Positions 30,478 through 39,669 of a DNA stretch of 64,000 bases are shown piece by piece. The translations under genes were made by a program, and so were the position numbers. The stretch covers positions 16,601-80,600 of the forward strand of contig JACQYF010000014.1 in assembly GCA_016208315.1 (NCBI GenBank). Reading direction: 5' to 3'. Position 1 is the stretch's first letter. Each line of letters begins with the position of its first letter. The notes beneath the pieces are model-generated. The model ran no database searches. It saw only the letters and a list, made by a program, of their open reading frames with translations, and was not told where the DNA came from. The DNA comes from Chloroflexota bacterium (GTDB lineage: Bacteria; Chloroflexota; Anaerolineae; UBA4142).

Positions 30478-32265
30478 ATGAGAGCAAAACTCTCCGTACT
30501 CACCGTTCTTGTACTCTTCGGATTGGTACTAATCGCCTGCGCGCCAGCCCCCGCGCCTACGGCTGTGCCAGCGACGGCCGTACCACAACCAACCGTGGCG
30601 CCACCGCCGACAACCGCTCCCCAGCCCACGGCTGCACCCGCGCAGCCGACCGCCGCGCCGGCGACCAAAGCGCCCGAACCGACCAAGGCGCCTGAACCGA
30701 CCAAGGCCCCCGTGCCAACCACCGCGCCGACCGTCGCGCGTTCGGGTGGTGTCCTCCGTCTTGGGCAAAACGCGGCCGATGTCGGCAATCTCGATCCGCA
30801 CTTTGCGACCACCACGCAGGACCGCAGTGTTGTGGACATGGTCTTTAACGCGCTCATCCGCTACAAGCCCGGCGACGGCACGGTCTTTGAGCCAGACCTG
30901 GCAACCGCGCTCCCCGAGCCAAAAATGGATGGCGGCAAACAGTCGTGGACGTTTACCCTGCGCAAGGGCGCCATGTGCCAGCCCACCGAAGGGGTACCCT
31001 CGTATGAACTGACGAGCGATGATGTTGTCTACTCGTTCAAGAAATCTGCGGACAAGACGACCTCGGCTTATTCGGGTGATTACAACGGGATGACGTTCGA
31101 GGCCGTTGACGCGTCCACGGTCAAGATCACCCTGAGCAGTCCCATCTCCAAGAACTTGTTCTACCCCCGCGTCGCGAATTACTCGGGCGGGTTCATCGTC
31201 TGCCGTAAAGCCGTGGAAAAATTGGGTCCCGACAAAATAAAGACCAACCCGGTCGGCACCGGTCCCTTCATGTTCAAGTCGTACACGGCGAAGGAAAAAA
31301 CGACCCTGGTCGCGTTCGACAACTATTTCCGTGGCAAGCCGCAGCTCGACGGCGTCGAAATGCTGTACATGGCCGATCTCTCAAGTCGCGAGTTGGGCTT
31401 GCGGGGCGGTCAACTGAACGTGATTAATGGCGCGCCGGACAAGGCGTGGGTTGACACCATCGCCAAGGCGGCGAACGTCAAGGTGGATGTCTTTGGCGTC
31501 GGCGAAGTCGCGACGCTGTACTTTAACTTGAACGCTCCGCCGATGGACAAGCTGCCGGTCCGGCAGGCGGTCGCGTATGCGCTGAACCGCGATGAGTTCC
31601 TGGCGTTCGTCGGTCCGGTCGTCGGCGCGAATGTTTACTCAGTGGTGCCGGCGCAGTTCTTGGCCGGCGGTCTCAGCCAGCAAGAAGTCACCGCCAAGAG
31701 CTTGGACTATGGCACGAACGTTGACAAGGCCAAGAAACTGCTGGCGGATGCGGGTCTGCCCAATGGCTTTACCATCAAGTTGGTTACTTCGGAAATGACC
31801 GGCTACAAGGTCATCTACGAGTCGCTCCAGTCCCAACTAGCCAAAGTCGGCATCAAGGTAGACATCCAGGTCATTGATCACACCAGTTATCACAGCACGA
31901 TCCGCAACGACGCGAACGCGCTAATCGTCTACATCGCCTGGCGCCCGAGCGCCGATGCGTATCTGACCCGCTTTCTCCATTCCGACTCGATCATCATCAA
32001 GGGCAAGAACCCGGATACCAATTTTGTTCACTATGACAAGATTGACAAGCTGATCGAGCAAGCCCGCGTCGAGTTGGATGCGGACAAGCAGGTGGCTCTG
32101 TGGAAGCAAGCCCAAACTCAGACGCTCGAGGAAATGGTCGCGTTTCCAATCCAGTACCAGAACCAGGTCTACGCGCGCGCGAGCAACGTAGATTATGGTC
32201 ATGCGCTCAAGTCGGTGCTGGCGCTCTATCCCGGTATTGACGAAACGACGCGCATTGTAAAGTAG
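30478..32265 (+). CDS. Extracellular solute-binding lipoprotein, family 5
   Basis: A 595-residue binding protein. Signal peptide with lipobox LIAC (Cys about 19), then a 60-residue Ala/Pro/Thr-rich spacer, then the SBP family 5 fold (peptides, opines, nickel chelates): LDPHFATTTQDRSVVDMVFN and NPVGTGPFMFKSY. ATG 30478 has AAGGAG 7-12 nt upstream; the longer frame from 30373 is inside the aminotransferase. It captures the ligand for the two permeases that follow. Confidence 0.92.
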   Translation: MRAKLSVLTVLVLFGLVLIACAPAPAPTAVPATAVPQPTVAPPPTTAPQPTAAPAQPTAAPATKAPEPTKAPEPTKAPVPTTAPTVARSGGVLRLGQNAADVGNLDPHFATTTQDRSVVDMVFNALIRYKPGDGTVFEPDLATALPEPKMDGGKQSWTFTLRKGAMCQPTEGVPSYELTSDDVVYSFKKSADKTTSAYSGDYNGMTFEAVDASTVKITLSSPISKNLFYPRVANYSGGFIVCRKAVEKLGPDKIKTNPVGTGPFMFKSYTAKEKTTLVAFDNYFRGKPQLDGVEMLYMADLSSRELGLRGGQLNVINGAPDKAWVDTIAKAANVKVDVFGVGEVATLYFNLNAPPMDKLPVRQAVAYALNRDEFLAFVGPVVGANVYSVVPAQFLAGGLSQQEVTAKSLDYGTNVDKAKKLLADAGLPNGFTIKLVTSEMTGYKVIYESLQSQLAKVGIKVDIQVIDHTSYHSTIRNDANALIVYIAWRPSADAYLTRFLHSDSIIIKGKNPDTNFVHYDKIDKLIEQARVELDADKQVALWKQAQTQTLEEMVAFPIQYQNQVYARASNVDYGHALKSVLALYPGIDETTRIVK

Positions 32266-32335
32266 CAGGTATAGCTTGGGGCGTGGGTGTCCGGTCAGTG
32301 GCATCCACGCCTCGGTCTTGTTTCAGGAGAAACTT

Positions 32336-33274
32336 ATGCTGCGCTACACCGCGCAACGCCTGTTATCCTCAATTCCGGTTTTTCTCGCAGTCCTCACGAT
32401 CATCTTTTTGGTCGTTCGCGTTCTTCCCGGCGACCCGGCCCAGGCGGCGTTAGGCGATTACGCCACCAAGGAAGCGGTGGATGCTTTGCGCATTCGAATG
32501 GGGCTGGACAAACCGCTGCCCATCCAGTACCTGGAATTCCTCGGCAGTTTGTTGCAAGGCGATCTGGGCAAGTCTATGACGCGCGGCAGCCCTGTCATTG
32601 ACGAAGTCCGGCACGTGCTTCCCTACAGCATCGAACTTACCATCCTCGGAATTCTCATCGGGACGATTTTGGGAGTTCCGCTTGGATCGTACGCGGCTGT
32701 GAAACGCAACCGGCTGGCCGACTATGTCAGCCGGGTGATCTCGCTCGCGGGGCTGTCGGTCCCGGCTTTTTATCTGGGCATCTTGCTCATTCTGCTTTTT
32801 GCCGTCCAGTTGAGATGGCTGCCCGCCGTGGGCGGCGGCACGTTCAACGATGTGGGCGATAATGCCAGTCACGTGATCCTGCCGGCGTTAACACTGGGAT
32901 TAGTGATGACTGCCTCGGTCGCCCGCCTCACGCGTTCAGCCATGCTGAATGTGCTGGACCAGGACTATGTGCGAACCGCGCGCGGCAAAGGTCTCGCCGA
33001 AAAATTGGTCATCATCAACCACGCGTTGCGCTCGGCGCTCATTCCCATCGTTTCGCTCACCGGCATCTGGGCGATCAGCTTGATCGGCGATTCGGTCACG
33101 ACCGAAGTCATTTACGCTCGACCCGGACTGGGCAAGACGATGGTCGGCGCGATTTTGCAACGCGATTACACCACCTTGCAGTCCATCATGGTCATTTACA
33201 CAGCTTTTGTCGTTCTCATCAACCTGACGGTAGACTTGGTCTACGGGCTGGTTGACCCGCGCGTCAGGCATTAG
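32336..33274 (+). CDS. ABC transporter permease, DppB-like
   Basis: A 312-residue inner-membrane permease beginning MLRYTAQRLLSSIPVFLAVL, with the DppB/OppB pattern including RVLPGDPA near the N-terminus and the EAA loop around VRTARGKGLAEKLVIINHALRSALIPI. AGGAG lies 6 nt before the ATG. It pairs with the DppC-like product. No ATPase gene (DppD/DppF) follows. Confidence 0.92.
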   Translation: MLRYTAQRLLSSIPVFLAVLTIIFLVVRVLPGDPAQAALGDYATKEAVDALRIRMGLDKPLPIQYLEFLGSLLQGDLGKSMTRGSPVIDEVRHVLPYSIELTILGILIGTILGVPLGSYAAVKRNRLADYVSRVISLAGLSVPAFYLGILLILLFAVQLRWLPAVGGGTFNDVGDNASHVILPALTLGLVMTASVARLTRSAMLNVLDQDYVRTARGKGLAEKLVIINHALRSALIPIVSLTGIWAISLIGDSVTTEVIYARPGLGKTMVGAILQRDYTTLQSIMVIYTAFVVLINLTVDLVYGLVDPRVRH

Positions 33275-33289
33275 GGTGGAGTGAAAAAG

Positions 33290-34162
33290 ATGAGTTCAGA
33301 AACGATTCAAGCACCCCGATTCAGAAGCCAACGGGAACGCATGTGGACCACATTCCGGCGCAACCGCGCGGCGGTCGCGGGCCTAGTCCTCGTCATCCTC
33401 GTGACACTGACCTCGGTTGGCGCGCCCCTCATTTCGCCCAAAGATCCGGTGGCCCAAAATCCCCGCGTGCGCCTGGCTGAGCCGGGACCGGAAGCGATTC
33501 TTGGATTGGATAGTGCCGGACGCGATATCCTGTCGCGCCTGATCTGGGCGGGGCACATCTCGCTCCTGGTCGGCGTCTGCTCGGTCTTGTTGGGCGGAGT
33601 CCTCGGAACGGCCATGGGCCTCATCGCCGGATATGCCGGAGGCAAGGTAGAAAACGTAATCATGCGCCTGGTGGACGTTTTGATGGCTTTTCCGAGTCTG
33701 CTCCTCGGCATAACGGTACTTGCCGTGCTTGGTTCCGGCATTGACAAGATGATCCTTGCCATCGGCGTCATGCTTTCGCCGGCGTTCGCGCGGGTCGTCC
33801 ACGGCAATACCCTTTCGCTGCGCGAGCGAGAATTTGTGGAAGCGGCGCGTTCCATCGGCGTTGGACGACTGCGCATCTTGCGACTGCACATCCTGCCCAA
33901 CCTCCTGGGAGATATTGTAGTCCTTGCCAGTTTGTGGACTGCTTCGGCCATCCGTATCGAAGCAAACCTCAGCTTTATCGGCTTGGGAGTGTCGCCGCCG
34001 ACGCCCACGTGGGGCAATATGATCAAGGAAGGTTCGGTCCATTTACTCAACGCGCCCTGGCTTTCGGTCTTTCCCGGCTTGGCGATTCTCGTCACCGTCT
34101 TTGCTTTCAACCTGCTCGGCGACGGCCTGCGCGATGTCTTTGACCCGCGCTTACAACTCTAG
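33290..34162 (+). CDS. ABC transporter permease, DppC-like
   Basis: A 290-residue permease with the DppC/OppC N-terminal domain (FRRNRAAVAGLVLVILV) and the EAA loop FVEAARSIGVGRLRILRLHILPNL. The ATG at 33290 fits the GGAG at 33278-33281; a GTG at 33281 in the same frame is possible. It forms the channel with the DppB-like protein. The next gene starts 10 nt downstream. Confidence 0.92.
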   Translation: MSSETIQAPRFRSQRERMWTTFRRNRAAVAGLVLVILVTLTSVGAPLISPKDPVAQNPRVRLAEPGPEAILGLDSAGRDILSRLIWAGHISLLVGVCSVLLGGVLGTAMGLIAGYAGGKVENVIMRLVDVLMAFPSLLLGITVLAVLGSGIDKMILAIGVMLSPAFARVVHGNTLSLREREFVEAARSIGVGRLRILRLHILPNLLGDIVVLASLWTASAIRIEANLSFIGLGVSPPTPTWGNMIKEGSVHLLNAPWLSVFPGLAILVTVFAFNLLGDGLRDVFDPRLQL

Positions 34163-34172
34163 TGGAGTTCTC

Positions 34173-35501
34173 ATGTCTGCGACCGGAGAATTAGTCTCAT
34201 TCGTTTGCAATCTCGACCCCGAACGTTTGACGGGTCCCGTGCTAAAACAAGCCACCCGTTGCGTGCTCGACCTGGTTGGCGTTGCAATCGCCGGGACGCG
34301 CGCGCCGATGTCAAAGATCAGCGCGCAATTCGCCCGCGAGCAGTTCGCTCCCGGTGATTGCACGGTGATCGGTTCTCCACACCCGTTGGCTGCTGTGGGC
34401 GCGACCTGGACGAATGGCACGTATGCAAGCGCATTGGACATGGACGATGGAAATCGCATGGCGATGGGGCACCCGGGCGCAAATGTTATTCCTGCCGCGC
34501 TCGCGCTTGCCGAGCAGACCGGAGCATCGGGACGCGAATTCCTTGCTGCTATCGTCGCGGGATACGAGATTGCCGTGCGTGTCGGCGCGGCGCGCGTTCC
34601 GTGGTACAAAGACAAATTGTATTCGACCGGCATTTGGGGCGTTTTCGGCGCGACCGCAGCCGCGGGCAAAATATTGAAATTGGATGAGCCAACGCTCCAA
34701 TCCGCGTTCGGGAATGCCGGTTCGCATGGTCCTTTCCCGCCCGGCGGATTGCAAGCCAATCACGCGATGGTCAAAGAAGTCATTGCCTGGAGCGGCATGA
34801 CGGGCGTTTCGGCGGCGCTGCTCGCGCGGGATGGTTTCATCGGTCCGGCGGATATTCTGGATTATTCCGAGCGCTGGGATACGGCCGCGTTGGTGAACGG
34901 ACTCGGCGAGCCGGACAACTATGCGATTCTCAAGACCTATTTCAAACCGTATGCGGTCTGCCGTTGGGCGCATGCTTCGGTTGATGCTGTACTCCAATTG
35001 AAGAAGCAGCACAACCTTCGCCTTGAACAAGTCGTCAGCATCCGCGCCGAGACGTTTTGGGAAGTGACCCGGCTGACGAATTACGCGCCGAGCAACGCGA
35101 TTGCCGCGCAATTCAGCATTCCGATCGCGCTCGCGCTCGCGTTGACCTACGACAAGATTGGGCCTGAGGATGTGAGCGAGGAAAATATCCACAATCCAAA
35201 CATCCTGAATCTCGCTCGTAAGGTCGAGGTGATCGTAGACCCGGAGTTGAACAGCCAGTTTCCCGCCAAGACCATGTCACGCGTGACGCTGAACACAACC
35301 CGCGGCTCTTACCAAACGACCGTGGAATACCCGCGCGGCAATCCAGAAAACCCACTCACCGACAGCGAATTAACGGAGAAATTCCGCACGCTGACCGTCG
35401 GCATTATCGGTGAAACTGCTTGCGATCAAATCCAAGCGGCGATTCGCGATTTGGCGCAAGCCACCGATGTCACCGCACTAACGAAACTGCTCGTCTTTTA
35501 G
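34173..35501 (+). CDS. MmgE/PrpD family protein
   Basis: A 442-residue cytoplasmic protein. The family covers 2-methylcitrate dehydratase and cis-aconitate decarboxylase. Visible blocks: the start GELVSFVCNLDPERL, the LDMDDGNRMAMGHPGANVIPAALALAE region, and NHAMVKEVIAWSGMTG. ATG 34173 has GGAG 5 nt upstream. No other methylcitrate gene is near, so it probably dehydrates, decarboxylates or isomerises something specific to this operon. Confidence 0.85.
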   Translation: MSATGELVSFVCNLDPERLTGPVLKQATRCVLDLVGVAIAGTRAPMSKISAQFAREQFAPGDCTVIGSPHPLAAVGATWTNGTYASALDMDDGNRMAMGHPGANVIPAALALAEQTGASGREFLAAIVAGYEIAVRVGAARVPWYKDKLYSTGIWGVFGATAAAGKILKLDEPTLQSAFGNAGSHGPFPPGGLQANHAMVKEVIAWSGMTGVSAALLARDGFIGPADILDYSERWDTAALVNGLGEPDNYAILKTYFKPYAVCRWAHASVDAVLQLKKQHNLRLEQVVSIRAETFWEVTRLTNYAPSNAIAAQFSIPIALALALTYDKIGPEDVSEENIHNPNILNLARKVEVIVDPELNSQFPAKTMSRVTLNTTRGSYQTTVEYPRGNPENPLTDSELTEKFRTLTVGIIGETACDQIQAAIRDLAQATDVTALTKLLVF

Positions 35502-35544
35502 TACCCTACGAGTGAAATGTTTGCAGAAAAAGCAAAGATTTTTT

Positions 35545-35616
35545 GGACGCGGATTTACACGGAAAGAACGGATCGAATAAATTTTTGATCTGATTTTTCC
35601 GCGTTTATCCGCGTCC
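35545..35616. repeat. GGACGCGGA-type imperfect inverted repeat
   Basis: GGACGCGGATTTACACGGA (35545-35563) and TCCGCGTTTATCCGCGTCC (35598-35616) are imperfect complements. It looks like a degenerate member of the 7550/21505 family. It lies in the 161-bp gap that splits the opine-type block in two. Confidence 0.65.
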
Positions 35617-35662
35617 TAAATTGCTCTGTTTGATTTCGGGTTGTCCGGGTTAGGGGGAATGC

Positions 35663-36871
35663 ATGCGGATACTCGTCTTGGGCGCGGGACTGCAAGGCCG
35701 CGCCGCTTTGCACGATTTGGCTCAGAGCGAAGAGGTCTCACACGTCATCGCGGCCGATGCCGACTTGAGCGGCGTAAGCCGTTTTGTTGATTCTCTGAAA
35801 GCGGGGCGCGCGAAAATAGAGTTGGTCCAATTGGACGCGCACGACCGTGTCCAAGTCGCGGGTCTAATGCAGCGTGCCGACGCGGTCATCGTCCTGCTTC
35901 CCGTCGCGTTTCATGCGGCGATTGCGCGTTTGGCTGTTGACAACGGAATCCACCTGATCAATTCTTCCTACCCGCCGCCCGAGTTTCAGGAGATTGGGCG
36001 CGCGGCGAAAGAGCGCGGTCTGAGTGTGTTGCCCGAGTTCGGACTGGACCCCGGCATTGATCTCGTCCTGGCAGGCAAGGCGATCCGGGAATTCGACGAA
36101 TCGGATCCTTCCCGAGCGGGAAGGATTCGCATCCACCAGTTCTATTCCTACGGTGCGGGCTTTCCCGAGCCGCACGCCGCGACCGGTCCCCTTTACTACA
36201 AGATCACCTGGACTTTAGACGGAGTCTTGAAATCCTATCGTCGCGATGCGCGCGTAATTCGCGATGGCAAGGTCGTGGATATTCCGGGCCGCGAGATTTT
36301 TGCGCCGTCGAATACCCATACCGTCGAGATGCAAGAATGGGGCGCCTTTGAGGCGTATCCGAACGGAGACATTCTTAACTATCTCGAAATGATGGGAATC
36401 GCCACGACAGTCCGTGAGGCAGGTCGCTTTGCGATGCGCTATCCGGGACACTGTGCGTTCTGGTACACGCTGGCACAGTTGGGTTTCCTCGAAGACCAGC
36501 CGCTTGCTGTTGGGGGCGCGTCAATCGCCCCGCGTGAATTTGTGCGCGCCCTGCTCGAGCCGCAACTCCAATTCGCCGAGGGTGAGCGGGATGTCGCGCT
36601 CATTCGCGTGGATGTGCGCGGTGTGAAGAACGGGCAAAAGATGCGCCGAGTGTATCAGGTTATTGATCGGCGCGACTTGGACACAGGTCTTATGGCGATG
36701 AATCGGACCGTCGGATATACGGCCAGCATCGGGGCACAAATGATCTTGCGCGGCGACATCCAAAAACGCGGCTTGCTTTCGCCGCTGACGGACGTTGACG
36801 CCGATCTCTTTTTCAAAGAATTAGCAAAGCGCGGTATTACCGTGCAGCAATTCGAATACGCAGAACAATAA
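35663..36871 (+). CDS. Saccharopine dehydrogenase-like NAD(P)-binding oxidoreductase
   Basis: A 402-residue protein with a Rossmann start MRILVLGAGLQGRAALHDLA and the saccharopine/lysine dehydrogenase layout, including PEFGLDPGIDLVLAGKAI and FYSYGAGFPEPHA. Family members oxidise or form the secondary amine bond between an amino acid and a keto acid, or deaminate lysine. Placed just before an octopine-dehydrogenase-family gene, it strengthens the case for an N-substituted amino acid substrate. Confidence 0.82.
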   Translation: MRILVLGAGLQGRAALHDLAQSEEVSHVIAADADLSGVSRFVDSLKAGRAKIELVQLDAHDRVQVAGLMQRADAVIVLLPVAFHAAIARLAVDNGIHLINSSYPPPEFQEIGRAAKERGLSVLPEFGLDPGIDLVLAGKAIREFDESDPSRAGRIRIHQFYSYGAGFPEPHAATGPLYYKITWTLDGVLKSYRRDARVIRDGKVVDIPGREIFAPSNTHTVEMQEWGAFEAYPNGDILNYLEMMGIATTVREAGRFAMRYPGHCAFWYTLAQLGFLEDQPLAVGGASIAPREFVRALLEPQLQFAEGERDVALIRVDVRGVKNGQKMRRVYQVIDRRDLDTGLMAMNRTVGYTASIGAQMILRGDIQKRGLLSPLTDVDADLFFKELAKRGITVQQFEYAEQ

Positions 36872-36885
36872 CAGGAGACGAGTTG

Positions 36886-37965
36886 ATGGGTAAGAAAATT
36901 GCAGTGATTGGCGCAGGAAACGGCGGCACGGCGATCGCGGGCGATTTGACGCTCGCCGGGCACGAATGCCGGTTATTTGAATTTGAACAGTGGGCGGGTA
37001 ATGTCAACGCGATTGTCGAAAAGGGCGGCATCAAGGTCACCGGTATCGCGCACACCGGGTTTGCGAAAATTGCGCTTGCAACTACCGACCTGGGCGCGGC
37101 CGTGGATGGGGCCGAGTTGATCATGGTGGCGACGCAGGCGCTCACGCACACGCTCGTCGCCGAAGCGCTCGCGCCACTCGTGCGGTCCGGGCAAATCATC
37201 ATTCTCTGGCCCGGTTCGGGCGGCTCGCTGGAGATGCGCCGCGTTTTCGATCAAAAGGGAGTTACTGCGGATGTCATTCTCGCCGAAGGCGCGACGTTGC
37301 CATACTGCTGTCGCCGTTTGGAAGGGCCGGGGACCGTTAATATCCATCGCATTGATGGACCGCACAATTATGTTGCCGCGCTCCCGGCGATGCGTACACC
37401 TGACGTGATGAACGCTCTCGATGGCGTGTACGATACCGTGGTCCCCGCGACAAGTATACTCGAACCGGCGCTCTACAATCCCAACATCCTCGTTCACCCG
37501 GCGGGCGCGCTATTCAATATGGGGCGGATCGAGTTTAGCAAAGGCGATTTCTGGATGTACAAAGAAGGGATCACGCCCTCGGTGAAAAAGATCATTGATG
37601 GCATGGATTGCGAACGCCAGGCGATCATGAGTAGGTTGGGATACGCGCCCAAGACGTACGATCAGGTTTTTACCGACCTCTTCAAAGTGACGGTTGCGGA
37701 ATTCGCGGTGGCATCCAGCAAAGGACCCTTCACGATGAAGGACCGGTACATCACGGAAGACATCCCGATGGGGGTTACATTCACGGCCTCACTCGGACGC
37801 AAACTGGGAATTCCCACGCCGACCTATGATGCGATCATCCATATCGGCTCTCTGATCAACGATACGGATTATTACTCGATTGGACGCAATCTGCGAAACC
37901 TGGGATTGGAGGACTGGTCCGGCGAGCAACTCATCGCCTATGTGATGACGGGGAAACGTCCATGA
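36886..37965 (+). CDS. NAD/NADP octopine/nopaline dehydrogenase family protein
   Basis: A 359-residue protein. N-terminal Rossmann fold MGKKIAVIGAGNGGTAIAGDL, then the octopine dehydrogenase C-terminal domain with EPALYNPNILVHPAGALFN, the conserved Asn-x-x-x-H-P block. This family makes or splits opines (amino acid plus keto acid, NAD(P)H-dependent). ATG 36886 has AGGAG 8 nt ahead. It overlaps the next gene by 4 nt (ATGA), so it is coupled to the flavoprotein complex. Confidence 0.87.
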   Translation: MGKKIAVIGAGNGGTAIAGDLTLAGHECRLFEFEQWAGNVNAIVEKGGIKVTGIAHTGFAKIALATTDLGAAVDGAELIMVATQALTHTLVAEALAPLVRSGQIIILWPGSGGSLEMRRVFDQKGVTADVILAEGATLPYCCRRLEGPGTVNIHRIDGPHNYVAALPAMRTPDVMNALDGVYDTVVPATSILEPALYNPNILVHPAGALFNMGRIEFSKGDFWMYKEGITPSVKKIIDGMDCERQAIMSRLGYAPKTYDQVFTDLFKVTVAEFAVASSKGPFTMKDRYITEDIPMGVTFTASLGRKLGIPTPTYDAIIHIGSLINDTDYYSIGRNLRNLGLEDWSGEQLIAYVMTGKRP

Positions 37966-38282
37966 GCAGTGAGACAACTACCATGCGGCGCTTATCGTCC
38001 GCGAATTTTCGGCGAGGCAAACCAATCGCCATCAACGTAGATGGTGTTCCACACAGCGCCTACGAAGGCGAAACCATTGCCGGAGCGTTGCTAGCCACCG
38101 GGACCAAGTCCTGGCGGCATACGCGTCATGCGCACCCGCGCGGCATGTTCTGCGGCATTGGAGTCTGCTTCGATTGTCTGGTGACCGTAAATGGAACGCC
38201 CAACGTGCGCGCGTGCGTGACACCCGTCGCCGAGGGAATGGTGGTAAAGACGCAGCACGAAGCGGAGGCGACGAATGGCTGA
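37962..38282 (+). CDS. [2Fe-2S] small subunit, HcnA/opine-oxidase type
   Basis: A 106-residue protein with Cys64-x4-Cys69-x2-Cys72-x12-Cys85, the plant-type [2Fe-2S] pattern of the small subunit in hydrogen cyanide synthase, octopine/nopaline oxidase and D-hydroxyproline dehydrogenase complexes. It overlaps its neighbours on both sides by 4-8 nt. It should pass electrons within the heterotrimer encoded by this and the next two genes. Hydrogen cyanide synthesis is possible by family but less likely given the neighbours. Confidence 0.88.
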   Translation: MSSETTTMRRLSSANFRRGKPIAINVDGVPHSAYEGETIAGALLATGTKSWRHTRHAHPRGMFCGIGVCFDCLVTVNGTPNVRACVTPVAEGMVVKTQHEAEATNG

Positions 38283-39669
38283 GCAGGTGGAAATCGCCGT
38301 CGTCGGCGCCGGTCCCGCAGGATTGAATGCGGCGCTCGCCGCGGCGCAGGCGGGCGCACAAGTCGCGTTGATTGACGGCAACCGGCAGCCCGGCGGTCAA
38401 TACTTTCGACAACCATCGCCAGAGTTCAGCGTCCGCCAACCGTCCCCTCATCAACGCGAGGGACGCGAGCTGTGGCAGCAAGTCGTCCAAGCCGGCGTAC
38501 AGTTGATCTGCAATAACACGGTCTGGGGCGCGTTCGAAGAGAATACCCTGGCGCTCCACGACGCGAATGGCTATCGCTACCTGCAAGCGCGCGCCATCAT
38601 CCTTGCGAACGGCGCGTATGACCGGCCGGTGGCTTTCCCGGGCTGGACGTTGCCTGGTGTGATGACCGCCGGCGCGGCTCAGACGTTGCTCAAAGACCAG
38701 CGCATCCTGCCCGGCAAGGAGATTCTGCTCGCAGGCACTGGACCTCTGCAACTCGTCCTCGCCGCGGAACTCGTACGGGCGGGGGCACGCGTCGTCGCGG
38801 TGCTTGAAGCGAGTCCCATGTTGCAGCGCGGCTGGCGACAACTTGGAGTGCTGTGGGGACAGTGGGAACGCGTTGGCGAAGGGTTGACCAGTTGGCTGAC
38901 GCTTGCCCGCTATGGTGTGCCCTATCAGATGGGATGGGGAATCGTGCAAGCGGATGGTCAAGACCAGTTGGAACAAGTCACTATAGCCCGCCTGGACGAC
39001 AATTGGCGTCCCATCTTCGGTACCGAGCGAAAGATCGCGTGTGACACGCTTTGCTTGGGCTATGGCTTTATCCCGTTCAACGCTCTTTCCCGATTGCTGG
39101 GAGCAGAGCAAGCGTGGCACCCTGAACTCGGCGGCGAAATTCCTGTGCGCGACGAGCACATGCAGACGAGCATTCCCGGCGTCTATGCGGTCGGGGACGG
39201 CGCAGGGATAGGCGGCGCGCGGCTGGCCGCGATCGAGGGTCGAATAGCGGGTATTGCCGCCGCGGCACAGAACGAGCACGGCGCGGCGAGTGAGCAATCG
39301 CTCCGGCAACTGGAGCCGGCGCTCGCACGTGAGCGGCGGTTTCAGCAAATGTATGCCTCACTTTTTACGCCGGGCGCTGGGCTGGACGAGTTGAGCCGCG
39401 ACGATACGGTCTTGTGTCGCTGCGAAGAGATCACCCAAGCCGAGGTGCGCAACGCCATCGCGTGTGGCGCAGAGTCGGCGAACGAAGTGAAAGCGGTAAC
39501 GCGGACCGGCATGGGCAACTGCCAGGGACGCATGTGCAGTCACTTGATTGCGAGCCTAATCGCGCGTGAAACGGGTCGCCCCGTTTCAGATGTCGGGCTG
39601 TATCGGCCGCGCCCTCCGCTCTTCCCCGTCCCAATTCCGACATTGACCCAGCCGGAGGTATCGCGATGA
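38275..39669 (+). CDS. FAD-dependent oxidoreductase, HcnB/OoxA-type subunit with C-terminal BFD-like cluster domain
   Basis: A 464-residue flavoprotein. N-terminal dinucleotide site VEIAVVGAGPAGLNAALAAAQAG; a second FAD/NAD region with VYAVGDGAGIGGA; C-terminal [2Fe-2S] BFD-like domain with Cys about 381 and 383 (LCRCEEIT) and Cys about 416 and 421 (NCQGRMC). This is the large electron-transfer subunit of opine oxidase-type complexes. It overlaps both flanking genes. Confidence 0.88.
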   Translation: MAEQVEIAVVGAGPAGLNAALAAAQAGAQVALIDGNRQPGGQYFRQPSPEFSVRQPSPHQREGRELWQQVVQAGVQLICNNTVWGAFEENTLALHDANGYRYLQARAIILANGAYDRPVAFPGWTLPGVMTAGAAQTLLKDQRILPGKEILLAGTGPLQLVLAAELVRAGARVVAVLEASPMLQRGWRQLGVLWGQWERVGEGLTSWLTLARYGVPYQMGWGIVQADGQDQLEQVTIARLDDNWRPIFGTERKIACDTLCLGYGFIPFNALSRLLGAEQAWHPELGGEIPVRDEHMQTSIPGVYAVGDGAGIGGARLAAIEGRIAGIAAAAQNEHGAASEQSLRQLEPALARERRFQQMYASLFTPGAGLDELSRDDTVLCRCEEITQAEVRNAIACGAESANEVKAVTRTGMGNCQGRMCSHLIASLIARETGRPVSDVGLYRPRPPLFPVPIPTLTQPEVSR

